The notes under the pieces were generated by a model. It was not told where the DNA came from. It did not search any database and saw only the letters and a list, made by a program, of their open reading frames with translations. Shown piece by piece: positions 1 to 12,300 of a stretch of 64,000 nt of DNA. This DNA comes from Niebla homalea (lineage: Eukaryota > Ascomycota > Lecanoromycetes > Lecanorales > Ramalinaceae). Position numbers and translations under genes: made by a program. How positions within the stretch are numbered: the stretch's first letter is position 1; the number at the start of each line of letters is the position of its first letter. Location of the stretch: contig JAHGAU010000002.1 of the NCBI GenBank assembly GCA_019925105.1, forward strand, positions 1,736,001 through 1,800,000, in the 5' to 3' direction.

Positions 1-2949
1 ATACCGCGTTTTTACGATACTTTAACTAAAAGCTTATATATATTTAATACTTAAGTTTTTATTATTATATTAAGGTTAAATTAATCTTAAATATAATTTT
101 AAACGTTAATTTATAAGGCAATTAAGTTATAAATTACCCCGGTTATATATATAGTTTTAAAGTAAGTAAAAGGTTAATACGGATAATAATGAAACTAAAT
201 ATTATTAATTTTATAGCGGTACCCTAAGTAGGCCCCTTATTATATTGAAGTTTAAATTTAAGTTAAAGCATATTATACTAAAATATAAACTTAAATTTAA
301 GTAAATATTTAAACGGGATTTTATAATAAATATTTAAATATTAAGATCCTTAACGAGTAAGCTTATAATAAGTAAACTTCTTAAACTTCCTTTAATTATT
401 ATATATCTATATTCCGTTAAAGGAAGTTCGTTTATCTCTGATTTACTATTAAGACTTATATAGATATAATAAAGAATTAATTAGACTTATACGTTTATAA
501 GTACTAATTATATCTTTATAATTTTCTTTAAATTTAGATTTTCTACGTATTTATTAAAATAGGTAATAAAGATAATAACGTTAATTAATGAAGATAATAT
601 TAACGTAAATCTACGTAAAATAAATAACGCTTAATAGGATAGTAATATGGATTATATTTAATTAAATAGCACTGCTTAATAATAAAAAGGACGTTATAAA
701 TCATAAGTAACTATAGATTTATAATATGGATTCTCGCGGGATTTAAAAATGATTTATAATATTAAATACGGCCGTTTATTCGAAAAAGCGTTTAATTATA
801 ATAGAATATATTTACCGTATATTTAATACGTAGTATCGGTCCTAAAATTAATATAATATATAAGGGTAGGTATAAATTAATACGTTCAATATAAAAGGCT
901 TAATTATATTATTCTTTAATATAGTAACGTTAACCTCGGTATCGGTTATAATAATCTTACGCCTATAATTTAAACGACTTAAATAAGCTAGACTTCAGTT
1001 AAACGATTTTATTATTATTATGGCCTTAATAAGTTAACGTAGCTTTACCGGGTTAAGTTAATAGTTTAATAGGTCTTTTAATTAAGTTAAAGTAGTATTA
1101 TTATTATTATTAATAAGCTTAAATTTACCCTAAAGCTCCTAAAATTAAATCGTATAAATAAGGCCGGCTATTATTAGAATGTCTTAAAATTAATAAACGT
1201 TATCTTAATACGTAAAGTAAACCTACTTTATACTGGTAAAAAGAGGGTTGTTAATATCTCAGATAATTATAATTACCGTACCGCTCTGGATAACCGTTAA
1301 CACCTTTATTAAATAATTAATCCTCCACCTTTATATCATACTTTTCCCTATAACGTAATTACGGAAAACGATTATTACCGTTATAATCGTAGTTTTCACT
1401 TATTAAATAATGATTATAATATCCCTTCTTTTCTCATACTTTCCCTTTACCTACTTATAAGATAAGAATATCTGTAACGGGTTTTATGTAAATTAATAAG
1501 CAAAAATATATAGGCTTCTTAATTATTAATTTATTACTCGATATAACTATAATTATATCATTTCTTTATATAATATAATAGATCCGGATATTAAAAACGA
1601 AAAAAATTATAATTTCCGTAATATTTAAATTTAATAACGTATAAAAGTCTTTTAATTATAAGTTATATAATATAGTTAATAAAGGAATAATATTTATTTT
1701 GTTATTATTTTTAAAATCGTATTTTTCACCTCTTTTAACCGTATTAATCTTACGTATAATATAATATTAAAAGCGATTTAAAGCGATTTGAAAATATACC
1801 TTGGTATAATTAACGCGTATTTATTTGTGCTTTACCCGGTAATAAATTAAGTAAACCCTAACTTTAACTATAATTAAGATCATTAATTATTAAGATTAAA
1901 TCCGTACCTAAGCTTTAATTTAATAGCATTTCCAATTTATAGGAAATCCATAATAGCTTAAAGTAATAATATTTTATAATACCTTGAAACCCCTTCTTAA
2001 AATACTTAACGGATAGTTTAATATTATTTAATTTATATAAGTAATATATAAAATTTATTTATTTCTTATAAAGGTTTACTTAAGTAATATTATATTATTT
2101 CTTTAAATTTAAGGGTATATCTATAATTATTCGTTAATTATCTTTGTTACTTTATAAGGGCTTATTATTATTTATAAGGATTATTTATATACTTCGAAAT
2201 ACTTTAAGTTTCTCTTTAATCGTTTACGGTTAATCGGATAACTTTTATTTAATTTAAACTTCCTTAACGACTTATAATTCCTTTTATTTACTTTAAACTT
2301 CCTTAACGTTTTATAACTTATTTTTTATTACCGTAAGGTTCCTTTAATCCGTTTACTTTACGCTTTCCTTAATACCTGGGCTAAATATTCCTTTTTAACC
2401 CTAATTAAACTTAAATATTTCTTTTATAATCAATGGTACCGATAAGGATCTTAAATAGCCGTATCATTCGCTAAATTCTTACTATATATTATAATCCTTT
2501 ATTTAAATTATTATATTAAAAATAACCTTAACCTTTTAATTAAAAATAACCGTAAAAAATAATTAATAGAAACTTATTCTTATTTTAAAGTTATAGTTTA
2601 TACCTTCCGCCTTTTTAATATAATCCTTTTAAGATATTATTATTAACGCGGACTTAAAATACTTTAATTTATTCAATACCTTCTTAATTTTATTTTTATA
2701 TTTATCCGTTTTACCAATATACAGATTTTTTAACTTAAGATTTATAATATTAATTAAATCCTTTTACTTAAACGGAAATATTGCGTTAAGAAACGTTTTA
2801 ACATTTATTAAAGAATACTTAAAGATTATTTAATTTCCTTTATGGACCTTAAGTTTATTAAATTTAAGTTTAAGCTTTATTAATATATTTATCGTAAAAT
2901 TATTTTCCAGATCCCCCGTAAAGGCTAACTTACTTTTATACTTAATTTT
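1..2949. repeat. RIP-degraded AT-rich repeat DNA, family not identified
   Basis: The stretch is very AT-rich, full of stop codons in all frames, with remaining C and G mostly in CpG context. That composition is typical of transposon DNA mutated by RIP in Pezizomycotina. No reading frame of useful length and no legible reverse transcriptase or transposase motif was found. It may be one or several old retrotransposons running off the left edge. The call rests on composition and on the proven RIP-mutated elements further right. Confidence 0.6.
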
Positions 2950-3470
2950 ATAAACGGGCGGACGGCCAAAAGGCAGCGCTTTCCGGCTTCCAGCCTGGCG
3001 CGGCCCGATCGGGATTAAGACGGGTGCTTCGGGCAAGGCGCGGCGCCCAAGTGCCCTCGCCGCTTTACGCGAGGTATAAAGGCCCTCCCCCTCCCTCGCA
3101 ACGCGTTGGCCGCTTCGTTGCTCCTAACGTAGGTCTGCGTTTCTCCCTAGGCCGTCCATCGCCGATCGTCGGGTCTCGACCTCGTATAAAATATATTGCT
3201 TATCGGCTAAAGCACGGATCCCTAGCCTCCCAATCTGCCCACTCCTATCCAATTATCGGAGTAAACGGTAGGAACCCCGCCTCTTATTCGCTATCTCGTT
3301 ATTTTACAGTTTCGCTACAGCTTAGCTCGAACGGAGGATGCTCCATTCTGGGGTAAGCTGAAGACCTCGGCTGCCTCGGCTCTCCGTTCGGCAGCGCTCT
3401 CTGGCGTATCTGCCTTGCTGTGCCTATTAAGATATTACGATAGCTTTAATCTGCTAACGAAGCCTTTTTA
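2950..3470. other. GC-richer island inside the AT-rich block
   Basis: Base composition jumps from AT-rich to roughly balanced and CpG-rich, then falls back after about 3470. A 110-residue open frame on the plus strand (3024-3356) crosses it but resembles no family I know and has low-complexity Pro/Ser content. Two TATA-like stretches (near 3073 and 3184) are visible. It could be a piece of an LTR or promoter too short or too single-copy to be hit by RIP, or a relic of unique DNA between two repeats. No function is assigned. Confidence 0.4.
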
Positions 3471-4072
3471 AATATCGATCTCCTTTTTAACAGGGGATCG
3501 GGGAGTATATAATATAACTAATATATTAAAAAGGCTTTAGTTTAAGAATTTAAGCTTTTCTAATTAATAAATTAAAATGATTTTAAACGTTTTAAAGAGG
3601 TATAGTTTTATTTTAATTATATAAAGGGTTAATAATTACTTATAAAGCTCTTATAACTTATAATTTACGCCAAGGTATATAAATAAAGGTTTATAGATCC
3701 GCAATCGGTATTCTTTAAAATAAAGAAGGAGATAAATAGGGTTAGTAGATTAATAGCCTTAAGCTTATATAACCCTCTTCTCGTCGTTATACTTTACCTG
3801 GCATTCTTTTCCTGGTTTTTAATGGACCAGATCGGCGGACTGTCGGTTATGTAAGCTATTTCTACGTTTGGAAGTATATTAAGCTTAGTGAGATCATGGG
3901 TTTACACAATAATAAACGTATGTCAATGGTGACAGACTATTTAAGCTTCAGAAAGACTAAATCAGTTTATTATAATGTTAGGGTTTACTTTAAAGAAATA
4001 CGATTAACCAAATAGCCACAGGAAGAGTGTACGTTCCTCTCCGTCCATATATCGTTGAATCCAAACCATATT
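3471..4072. other. Mixed AT-rich and unique sequence, no gene seen
   Basis: Positions 3471-3780 return to RIP-like AT-rich sequence. From about 3785 to 4072 composition is closer to unique genomic DNA. No open frame, RNA gene or repeat boundary could be supported here. Confidence 0.4.
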
Positions 4073-4745
4073 GCGCCCGGCGCTAATTTTTAGTTTTCTT
4101 AAGTCTTTTAAGTTTGAGGGCTAAAACGGCTTAAGATCAATAGGATTTCAAGGAGTTCAAAATAGAATTATTATAAGTTACTTATTAATATTCAATTTTT
4201 ATAAGAAATAAACTAATAATAATAATACTTATTACTTATTATAATAACTTTAAAATAAATTTATAATATATTTATTCTAATCCTTTAAAGTTCTATTTAT
4301 TATTTTATGCGAAATTTTAAATTTATAAGATTAACGATATTAAAATATTAGTAGAATTGTAAAAAAATTATCATAAATTTATTATATATATATATAAAGG
4401 CTATAATAAGTAAAAAAAGTTTCATTATTAATATTTTATTTCTTATAGAAATTAAATAATAAGTAATAATTTATAATAATTCTATTTAAGTGTGGTGGTA
4501 TTATCGGCCTGTGCTCCCATGCTCGGCCTACCTACCCCATTAGGGGGCTTGGCGCGCACCTTCAAGTAGCTGCAGGCCACCCACTCTTGTATTTACTCCT
4601 TCATAGTCAAAATCCAATCATATTACTCACCTACCATGTCCATACCCGGACCCAGGTTAGTCCCTGACATTAAGCTTCTCAGAATTCTATCCCTCATTTA
4701 GCTTACAGCCCAAAAAAAAACTAAAAAAAATTAAGTGCCGGGCGC
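4073..4745. repeat. Outer inverted repeat pair, possible small non-autonomous transposon
   Basis: The left arm (4073-4100) begins with GCGCCCGGC followed by CTAATTTTT and AGTTTT. The right arm (4711-4745), read on the minus strand, begins with the same GCGCCCGGC followed by a similar T-rich stretch and AGTTTT. The arms are imperfect and T-rich apart from the first nine bases, and no clear target duplication was found. It could be a MITE-like element of about 670 bp carrying the hairpin described separately, or a chance pairing. Confidence 0.35.
4160..4487. repeat. AT-rich inverted-repeat (foldback/MITE-like) element
   Basis: The first 55 or so bases (starting AAATAGAATTATTATAA) reappear reverse-complemented at the end (ending TTATAATAATTCTATTT), giving near-perfect arms about 50-55 bp long around a roughly 215-bp AT-rich centre. 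It has no coding capacity. The structure is that of a small foldback or MITE-like transposon. I did not see a clear TA or longer target duplication, so the superfamily is open. Confidence 0.55.
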
Positions 4746-5377
4746 TATATATCTTGGACTCGACGATAAGCCTTTAGGTAGGAGCTGGGCGAAAGTAAAA
4801 GCACAGGTGGTTATATTCCGTTGACCTGTGAGTCTCCAACACACCGATAGCAGCGGCAGTAGAGGATATTGGCTGAAGCAGGAGTTCCATGAAGGATGAT
4901 AGATGGGGAAGGAGGAAACGGGGCTTAGAAAGATCATGTGGGGAGAAAGGATTAAAGCGGATGGGACAGAGCGATCTAGTATACCACTGAGGAAGGGCTT
5001 GTCATGAGTTACGAGAGGCAAGGTCCCCATTCTTGCTAGCCTTCATTCTTATTTCTATGCTGGGCGACTTATCGAAAAGAGAAAATACCGATGGCAAGAA
5101 GGGGGATACTCAGCATACACGAGGTCCTCGTTCGTAATGTTAATACAGGTCAACTTCAGGCATTTCCAGCTCCGAAAAGCTCTACAAGAGAAGACTGGAT
5201 GGGACACCCAGGAGGTGTAGTCGTATACATAAAGTACGTTCCAAGTCATTGATATGCGTGGGGTGGGTGCTGAGCTGATTGCGTGCTGAAACGGAAGGCT
5301 ATATAATGACGGTTTATCAACTCACACATTATCATGGTCTTATTACCCATGATAAGGCAGCTGGATCACCCGGATAT
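4746..5377. other. Unique sequence, no supported gene
   Basis: Normal base composition. Minus-strand open frames at 4731-5030 and 5055-5249 are short, lack recognisable domains and have no convincing start context. This DNA was contiguous with position 16768 onward before the copia element inserted. No gene spanning the joined flanks was recognised. Confidence 0.4.
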
Positions 5378-5382
5378 GCACA
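5378..5382. repeat. Target-site duplication GCACA, left copy
   Basis: GCACA abuts the left LTR and is repeated exactly after the right LTR at 16763-16767. A 5-bp duplication is what LTR-retrotransposon integrases generate. Confidence 0.85.
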
Positions 5383-5609
5383 TGTTACACGCATGGACGT
5401 ATGAGTATAATGGGGTAATATGAATTAAGTATAATCTATGAAGATAAATCTATAAAAGAAGACTACAGGATATACTTAGTTAATCTGGGATATACGGCCA
5501 GGTAATAAGATATATACGTATTATAAGAATATTTTAATACCGTTTATATAACGGCTTAATAATACTTTATATTTATAATATTATTATTATGTTTATACTT
5601 AAATTAATA
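5383..5609 (-). repeat. Left LTR (3' LTR of the minus-strand copia element)
   Basis: Aligns base for base with 16536-16762. The roughly 50 differences I counted are all C/T or G/A. From the outer edge to about 5471 this copy keeps the original C and G; inward of that it is mutated, the reverse of the right LTR. Confidence 0.88.
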
Positions 5610-5620
5610 TACCCTTTTAA
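5610..5620 (-). other. Probable polypurine tract of the copia element
   Basis: Read on the minus strand, the bases abutting the left LTR are TTAAAAGGGTA, a short purine run in the position where plus-strand DNA synthesis is primed in LTR elements. It is partly degraded and is an inference from position. Confidence 0.5.
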
Positions 5621-6984
5621 AATTATTATTTAATAATAATCTTAAATATCTTTATATAAATATTTTTTTTATTATAATCGAGCTTATTAATAAATTAAGA
5701 AACTTATATAAAAAAGGATACGTTTTTTAAAAAAGTTAAAGTTTTAATAAAAAAATTAATAACCCGGAAAATAATAATAATAATAAGACTTTAATATATT
5801 AATTAACTCCGGAACTTTATATTTACTTAATAAAGCTCCGAGTATTATCCTATAAAATATTATTAAATAATTATTATTAAATATACGTTAAGAAAAAGTT
5901 ATAAATTAAAAAAATTATAAAAATAAAAAAACCCGGGAAAATTATTATATACCTGGTTTATAATCGTAATTTTTAAGAGTTAAATCTCTTAAAAATAACG
6001 TTTCCGGGGTTTTACCGGGTTATATTATAATATAAAGTTCGTTTAAGGTTTATCGTTTTTAAAGCTTAAGAATTTAATAAATTCCTTATATTTTTATAAC
6101 GGTAAAAACTTTATAAAATTATTTATTAATATCTTTATTATTAATATATATTTAATATTAATTATTTTCTTTTAATATTCTTATTATAATTAATAATAAT
6201 ATATATTTATATAACGGAGTTTTATTATAAATTATAAGTTTATCTTTAAAATTATATAAATTATTTAAGTATTATTATATTTAATCTTTAATAAATATAA
6301 TAAATTTAATATAATTAATTTAAAGAAGTAATTCTATTATATAAGTTCTTTTATTATAAAAGTAAAATTAAAGAATTTAGTTTTAATAAAGCTTATTATT
6401 ACCGTTTTTTACTTTATTATTTTCTAATTAATTAAGCCTTTAAAAAGCTTAAAAATATAGCCTTATAAGTTATATTATATCTTTATATTATTAATAAAAA
6501 ATACGTTAAATAAAGCTATAAATATAATATAAAGATCTTTAATACGTCCGTTATAAATAATTATATAGTACTTTATATAAACGAAGTATTATAATATTTA
6601 TATAATTAATTTTTAATAATATCGTAACGGGTTTATAAGGAACTTAAATAGCTTTAAGGTTAAGAAGATTATATTTATTCTTATCGTTACGGTAATAAAA
6701 TTAATTAAGTTAACGAATTATTAATATACGTAAATTTTTTAAGGTATTACTTAATTAATATTCTTAATAAATATATTAATATTATATAAAAATACTTTAA
6801 GAGCTTAATTTATTATTATAATATTAAATTTAACCGTAAGCTTATCGATATAATTATTTTAATATAAGCGGATTTAAAAAATTAATTTATTTTATATTAT
6901 TTTTATATTTAAAAATTATTTAGACTTACTTAAGTTTCTTATCTCGTATTTTTAAAAGAATTAATTTTAAAAGTTATTTACTTT

Positions 6985-7165
6985 TTAATTATTTTTTTAA
7001 CTATAAATAATAACGATATTATTTACGAAGAAAAAAATTATTATATAATTATTAATAAAGAAATATTCAACTTCTGGGATTTACTTTAAACTTAAATTTA
7101 TTAATATTTATAAAAGATTCCGGAATTATAATATTAATAATTATTTTAACCTATATAGAACTTAA
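6985..7165 (-). pseudogene. Copia reverse transcriptase relic
   Basis: On the minus strand, about 7165-7110 reads as a decayed copia RT box: Leu-Tyr-x-Leu-Lys-stop, then Leu-stop-Phe-Arg-Asn-Leu where the family has LYGLKQS and LWYRNL. The substitutions are those expected from RIP (Gln to stop, Gly to Arg, Trp to stop). About 60 bases downstream (near 7007-7030) Phe-Val-Asn-Asn-Ile-Val matches the catalytic YVDDI box with both Asp codons changed to Asn. The order and spacing fit the family. The gene is dead, and its full limits cannot be read. Confidence 0.72.
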
Positions 7166-8300
7166 AATAAAAGAAATAAGACTTTACCCTTATATTTTTC
7201 CGGTAATTTAATATATATAAGTTCATTTATATTATTATTAATAAATGTATTAATAGCGTCTTATTACCTTATTTCTAAATTAAATATAATTATAATAATT
7301 ATAAATACTTTTAGGACTTATATTATTAAAGTAACGGTAAATATATTTTATTTAATCTTTTATAAATTACCCTTTATATAAACTTTCGCTTTATACTTTA
7401 TAAGATACCTTTTATTATTAAATTTATACTTAAATACTTAAGTAATTAAAATAGGTATTTTACTTACTTTTTCTATATAATTAAGTAAAACCTTTTTCTA
7501 TATTCCCTTTATCTTAAGTAAATTAAGCTTTATTTTAATTATTAATTTAAAGCCCGTAATATATAAATATCTTAATATATAACGATAGTATTTTAGCTTA
7601 AAGGGTAAAGTATTACGGTAAAAAATACCCTTAATTATTAATTTTAATTAATAAAAAAATAATAATCATTACGTAATATAATAGCTTTAAACCGTTTTTA
7701 ATTAAATTAAAAGCTATAATATAACTTGTTTTCTTTATACCTTATCCGGTTTTTTTTTAATAATATTATTTATATTAAAGTCCGATTTATTATTGTTTTT
7801 CTTTTTAGGCTTTAAGATAAGCTTTAAAGTTAATATTAAAATAAGCGGAACGCTATTTTTATTATTGTTATTATTATTTCCCCCGGAATTATTATTATTA
7901 TTATTATTACCCTTAGCGTTATCCTTATTTATAAAGTTATAATTTATAAACGTTAAAGTTAATAAAGAAGAATATAATTATTATTATTCTTTATATTCTT
8001 TTAAAGATTTTATCTTAATAATTCCGTTTTATTTATTTTCTTTATTTTTTTTATTATTAATCGTTATTATAAAGTATATATTATTTAATAATAAGACCTT
8101 AAGGAATAACTTATTTTTAATTTAAGTTATGTTAATTTTACTTACTTTATAAAATTCTTTCTCGTTAAAAAAACGTTTTAAATATAAATAACTTTTCTTT
8201 AATTAAGTATTTAAATATTATAAATATTAATACTATAATAATTAATAAAGAAATTAATATATATTCTCGGTATAAGCTTTTCTTTCCTTAAAATAAACTT

Positions 8301-8316
8301 ATTAAATAAGTAAGTT
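8301..8316. repeat. LINE target-site duplication, left copy
   Basis: The 16-bp string attaaataagtaagtt is repeated exactly at 14144-14159, right after the LINE tail. Sixteen identical bases, even in AT-rich DNA, at both element borders is unlikely by chance. Confidence 0.82.
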
Positions 8317-11300
8317 AGGGGAAGATGGCGACGAATAAAGGGACCTTAGAGGTTTAAAACGATATATATACGTATAGCTTTAATAATAATAAGAGAAGTA
8401 TATTAAATACAATAAGTAAAAGTAGCGTAATAATTAAGAATAAGGTAATAAATAAATAAGTAACCTATATTAATAGAAACGGTAATAACGTATATAAACA
8501 ATATAATAATAATAAGCCGGATAACGCTTAAAATAAATAAGGAAATTAAGGTTAATAAAATATATATATTAAAATATATAAAATACGTAATAATAATACG
8601 GAGGTAATAAGTAAATAAAGAAGTAAAAAGGCCGATATAATATTAACGGCGAAGAATACGGGCGGGGGGAAAAGGTAGGAAGACCGTAATAAAAGTATTA
8701 TTAAGGGTATATAAAAGGGAAATAAGGTTAATAAAAAGGATAAAATTTTAAGGGATTAAAGGTAAAAAATAAAAACGGTACGTCGCCCGGTAAATAAGGG
8801 TAAAAAAGCGGTAAAGGAGGCAATAAAGGCCTTAAAAGGACTCCTTACAATAAAGTAAAAGGATATTACATTAAAAACTTAACCGATACTATAAATTAAG
8901 CTAAAAAATATAAAAAACTTTTATATAAAAATAAAAAAAAAATTAAGGGAAACGGAGCGGTTATAGGGCTTTTAAGAGATAATAGTAAAAGCATTAATAA
9001 AAAGTAAAAATAACGGTTTAAAATTAAATATATAAGGTAAAAATATAAAGGCGGCGGCCCTTTAAATAAAAAAAAGTTAAATAATAAGGGTAATAAAAAG
9101 GGTATCTATAATAGAGAATAAAGAGATAACGGAAAAGAAGGCGGCCGCGTTAAGGAAAATAAAAATAATAATGGTCCGCCTATTTAATAACGAAAAAAAG
9201 AACGTAATAATAAAAATAAATTTATTATAATTAATAAAGGCTTTTAAGGTAATAACGGAATTATTAATAGAATAGATTATTACGGTATATAAATTATAAA
9301 GTAAAGATATCCTCCTTAATATAACGTCTTTAAAAGCGAAAAAAAACTTAAAAAAGTTTAAAACTTAAATTAATAAAGGAAAATATAAATTAATTAAGGT
9401 TTTAAAATAATTATTTATTATTATAGTAAATAAGATATATTTATTATATTTTAAAAAAACCAAAAAAGAAGTTATATTAAGGAATATAGAAAAAGAGAAT
9501 ATAATTTTTTATTTAAGGCTTAAAATCATTAATTATAAGCTTCCGTTAATAACGAAAAAATTTAATTCCTTAAAATATATAAAGAGGTATTTTATTATTA
9601 TATTAAACGTAACGTTAATAAAAATATATAATAACGTCTTAAATAAAGGGATTATTAAAAAGGGATTTTCTAAAATAACTTAACTATAAAATAAAACGGT
9701 TAATATTTATTAATATTTTAAATATTAAAATTATAAATATATTATTATAAAATATTTTAATATTATAAAATATACGGTTTACGTTAAGGGCTATAATACT
9801 TATAAGTATATAAAGTTAATAATTAAGGGGCTTATAAAGGGTATATTTAAATACGTTATATATAATAAAAAGGGATATTTAATATAGGATTCTAAATATA
9901 TAATAAGAGTTAAGGAAATTAAACGTAAAGAAACTTAAATAACTGCGAAAATCTAACGGTATAATATATATAAAATTAATTTAATAAGTTAATTAAAGGT
10001 AACCTTAAAACGTAAACTTAATTAATTAAATAATAAAAAATAAATAATAATAAAGAAAGGAAAACTTTTTACGATTTTAACTTTAAGGGTTAACTATCTT
10101 ACGTTTTTAATAATAATCGGAAAAATATTAAATTAAAAAATATTTAATTTTAATAAGAAGTCTATAATTTAAACGGATATAAAAGAAAAAGCCTTTATAA
10201 AGGTTAATATATAATATATTAACGTTTTTAAGAATAATATAATATAACGTCCGTAATAAGGGAATTAAAATAATAATATTAATATTTAAATTTAAAGAAA
10301 TTAAAAACGTTAATATTATAATAATATAAAAATTATTATATAATTTATATATATATTTATTTATTAACCTAAAAGAGGAATTTTACTTAACCTTTAAAAA
10401 AATAAAATAATTAAAATATATTTCTTTATAAATAAGCGGTTTAACGTAAATAATTAAAATATTATTTATTATAATAAAAACCTTTATATATTCCGTATTA
10501 TAAAAAAAGGAAACTTAAAGAGTGACTTTAATATTTATAATATGTATAATTTACCGCCGGTTAATAAAGAAAAACCTTTTATAATATTATTATTTAAAGA
10601 AATTTTAATTACTTTAAATAAATATATATTGTTTAAAAATTTTAATTTATATTATTATATATAAAATAAAAAAGAATATATAATAAATTACGTTAAATTG
10701 GATAACTTATTAATAATTATTATTTAAGTTAATTTCTTATTATTAATATTATAAAAGATTATTATATAAAAAAGTTATAAGTTTAAAACGATGATTAATT
10801 TAACTTTTAATACGGAAAAGGTTATTAACGTAATTATAATATATAAATTATAAAAAGACTTAAAATATAACTCGGATTATATATTAATATAAATAACCTT
10901 AAATTAAATCGTTAATATAACCTTATTATTATTGGTAAAAAGGGCGTAAAAAACGGTTAAAAAAATAAAGGTTTATATAAAAGCGAAAAAAATAATAAAA
11001 TAATTTACGGACCTTTTTTAATTAAATAATAAAGATTAAATCGACTTCTTTATAAAGTAAATAATAAAAATATTAAATGAAGTAATTAATAAAACTATTT
11101 TAATAATAAAATTTTCTTAAAGAGTTAAAATTTATTAAAATAAAAAGTATATAACCGCGATTATAAAGGCGAAAAGGTTAATTAAATAAGTTTTTAAATA
11201 TAAGAATTAAAAGATACTTAATTAATTAAGGGTTACTTAAAAGGAAAAAAAGAAAATTATTAAAAAAACTAAATAAATATACTTTTAATCTATAATATAT

Positions 11301-11574
11301 AATTTAACGGTTTTATTTTATAATATTTAAAAGTTAATAAAGTATAATAAAAAATAAAATAAGAAATTAAAGTTTATCCTTAAATTCCTGTTTTTTAAAA
11401 AACTTAATAATATATTAATTAATACCTTTAACGGTAAGATTAAGGCCTTAAAAGGAGTATTTTTCCTTTTTCCGTTAAAAGTTAACCTAAACGATATTAA
11501 CGGCGTTACGTACTTTAACCTTATATTAATAAATAAGGTAATAATATAAAATATAATAATTAAAACGATTAATA

Positions 11575-12300
11575 AATTAAAAAAGGATAAAGCCCCGGGA
11601 TTAAATAAAATTCTTAATAAATTCTTAATAATAATAACCTTACCGTTTAAAAAAATCTTTATTTATTTTTTTTAAGTATATTTTAACGTTAATTATTACT
11701 TACGTAAATTTAAGGAAATAAAAATAATTATCCTTAAAAGGTTTATTAAACCGGATTACTTTAAAATAAAGTCTTATAGACTTATTATATTCTTATATAC
11801 GTTAAAAAAAGCCTTAAAAACGGTAATAATAAAAATCCTTAATAATTATATAGAAAACTACGGACTTTTCTTTAATTAATAAATAAAAATAAAGAGAAAT
11901 AAGTTAATAAAAATAACCCTTAAAGGATTAATCGATAACGTATAGATAATATAAGGTTATGAGAAGAAATATATTATAAGTTTTCTTTTTTTTTAATATT
12001 ATAAATATTTTTAATAAAATAAATTATTAAAGGTTATTATATAATTTAAAGAAAAAGGAAATATTTTTTTTTTAATTAAGTAAATAAAGAATTTCTTAAG
12101 TAACCGAGTTATATTAATTAACCTAGGATAAAAGATAAGCTTAATAAAGCCCGTTATAATAAGGATTCCTTAAGGATTACTTATTTTTTTTATACTATTT
12201 TTATTCTTTAACGGTTTATTAATTAAAAAGCTTATTAAATTAAAATAGAAGGTCTAAGTTAAAAACTTTATTAATAACGTTTATTTTTTAATTTATAATA
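11575..12300 (+). pseudogene. LINE reverse transcriptase relic
   Basis: A run of recognisable LINE RT blocks in correct order. First, Lys-Ala-Pro-Gly with the following Asp-Gly lost (11589-11600). Then Ser-Tyr-Arg-Leu-Ile and Leu-Lys-Lys-Ala-Leu-Lys (about 11772-11825), equivalent to SYRPIS and LGKALE. Next, Phe-Leu-Asn-Ile with a later Ile-Asn, equivalent to the FLDI..AFD box (about 11980-12030). Ile-Pro-stop-Gly (about 12162-12175) is the IPQG box. Finally Phe-Ile-Asn-Asn-Val (about 12265-12282) is the catalytic F-V-D-D box with Asp changed to Asn. Nearly all replacements are explained by C-to-T or G-to-A. No active enzyme can be made. Confidence 0.78.

Noticed and set aside
3024..3356. 110-residue open frame in the GC-rich island
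   Set aside because: No recognisable domain, low complexity, and no flanking gene signals; likely chance.
4731..5249. Two minus-strand open frames before the copia element
   Set aside because: Short, domain-free and not extendable by good splice sites, also not across the joined insertion site.
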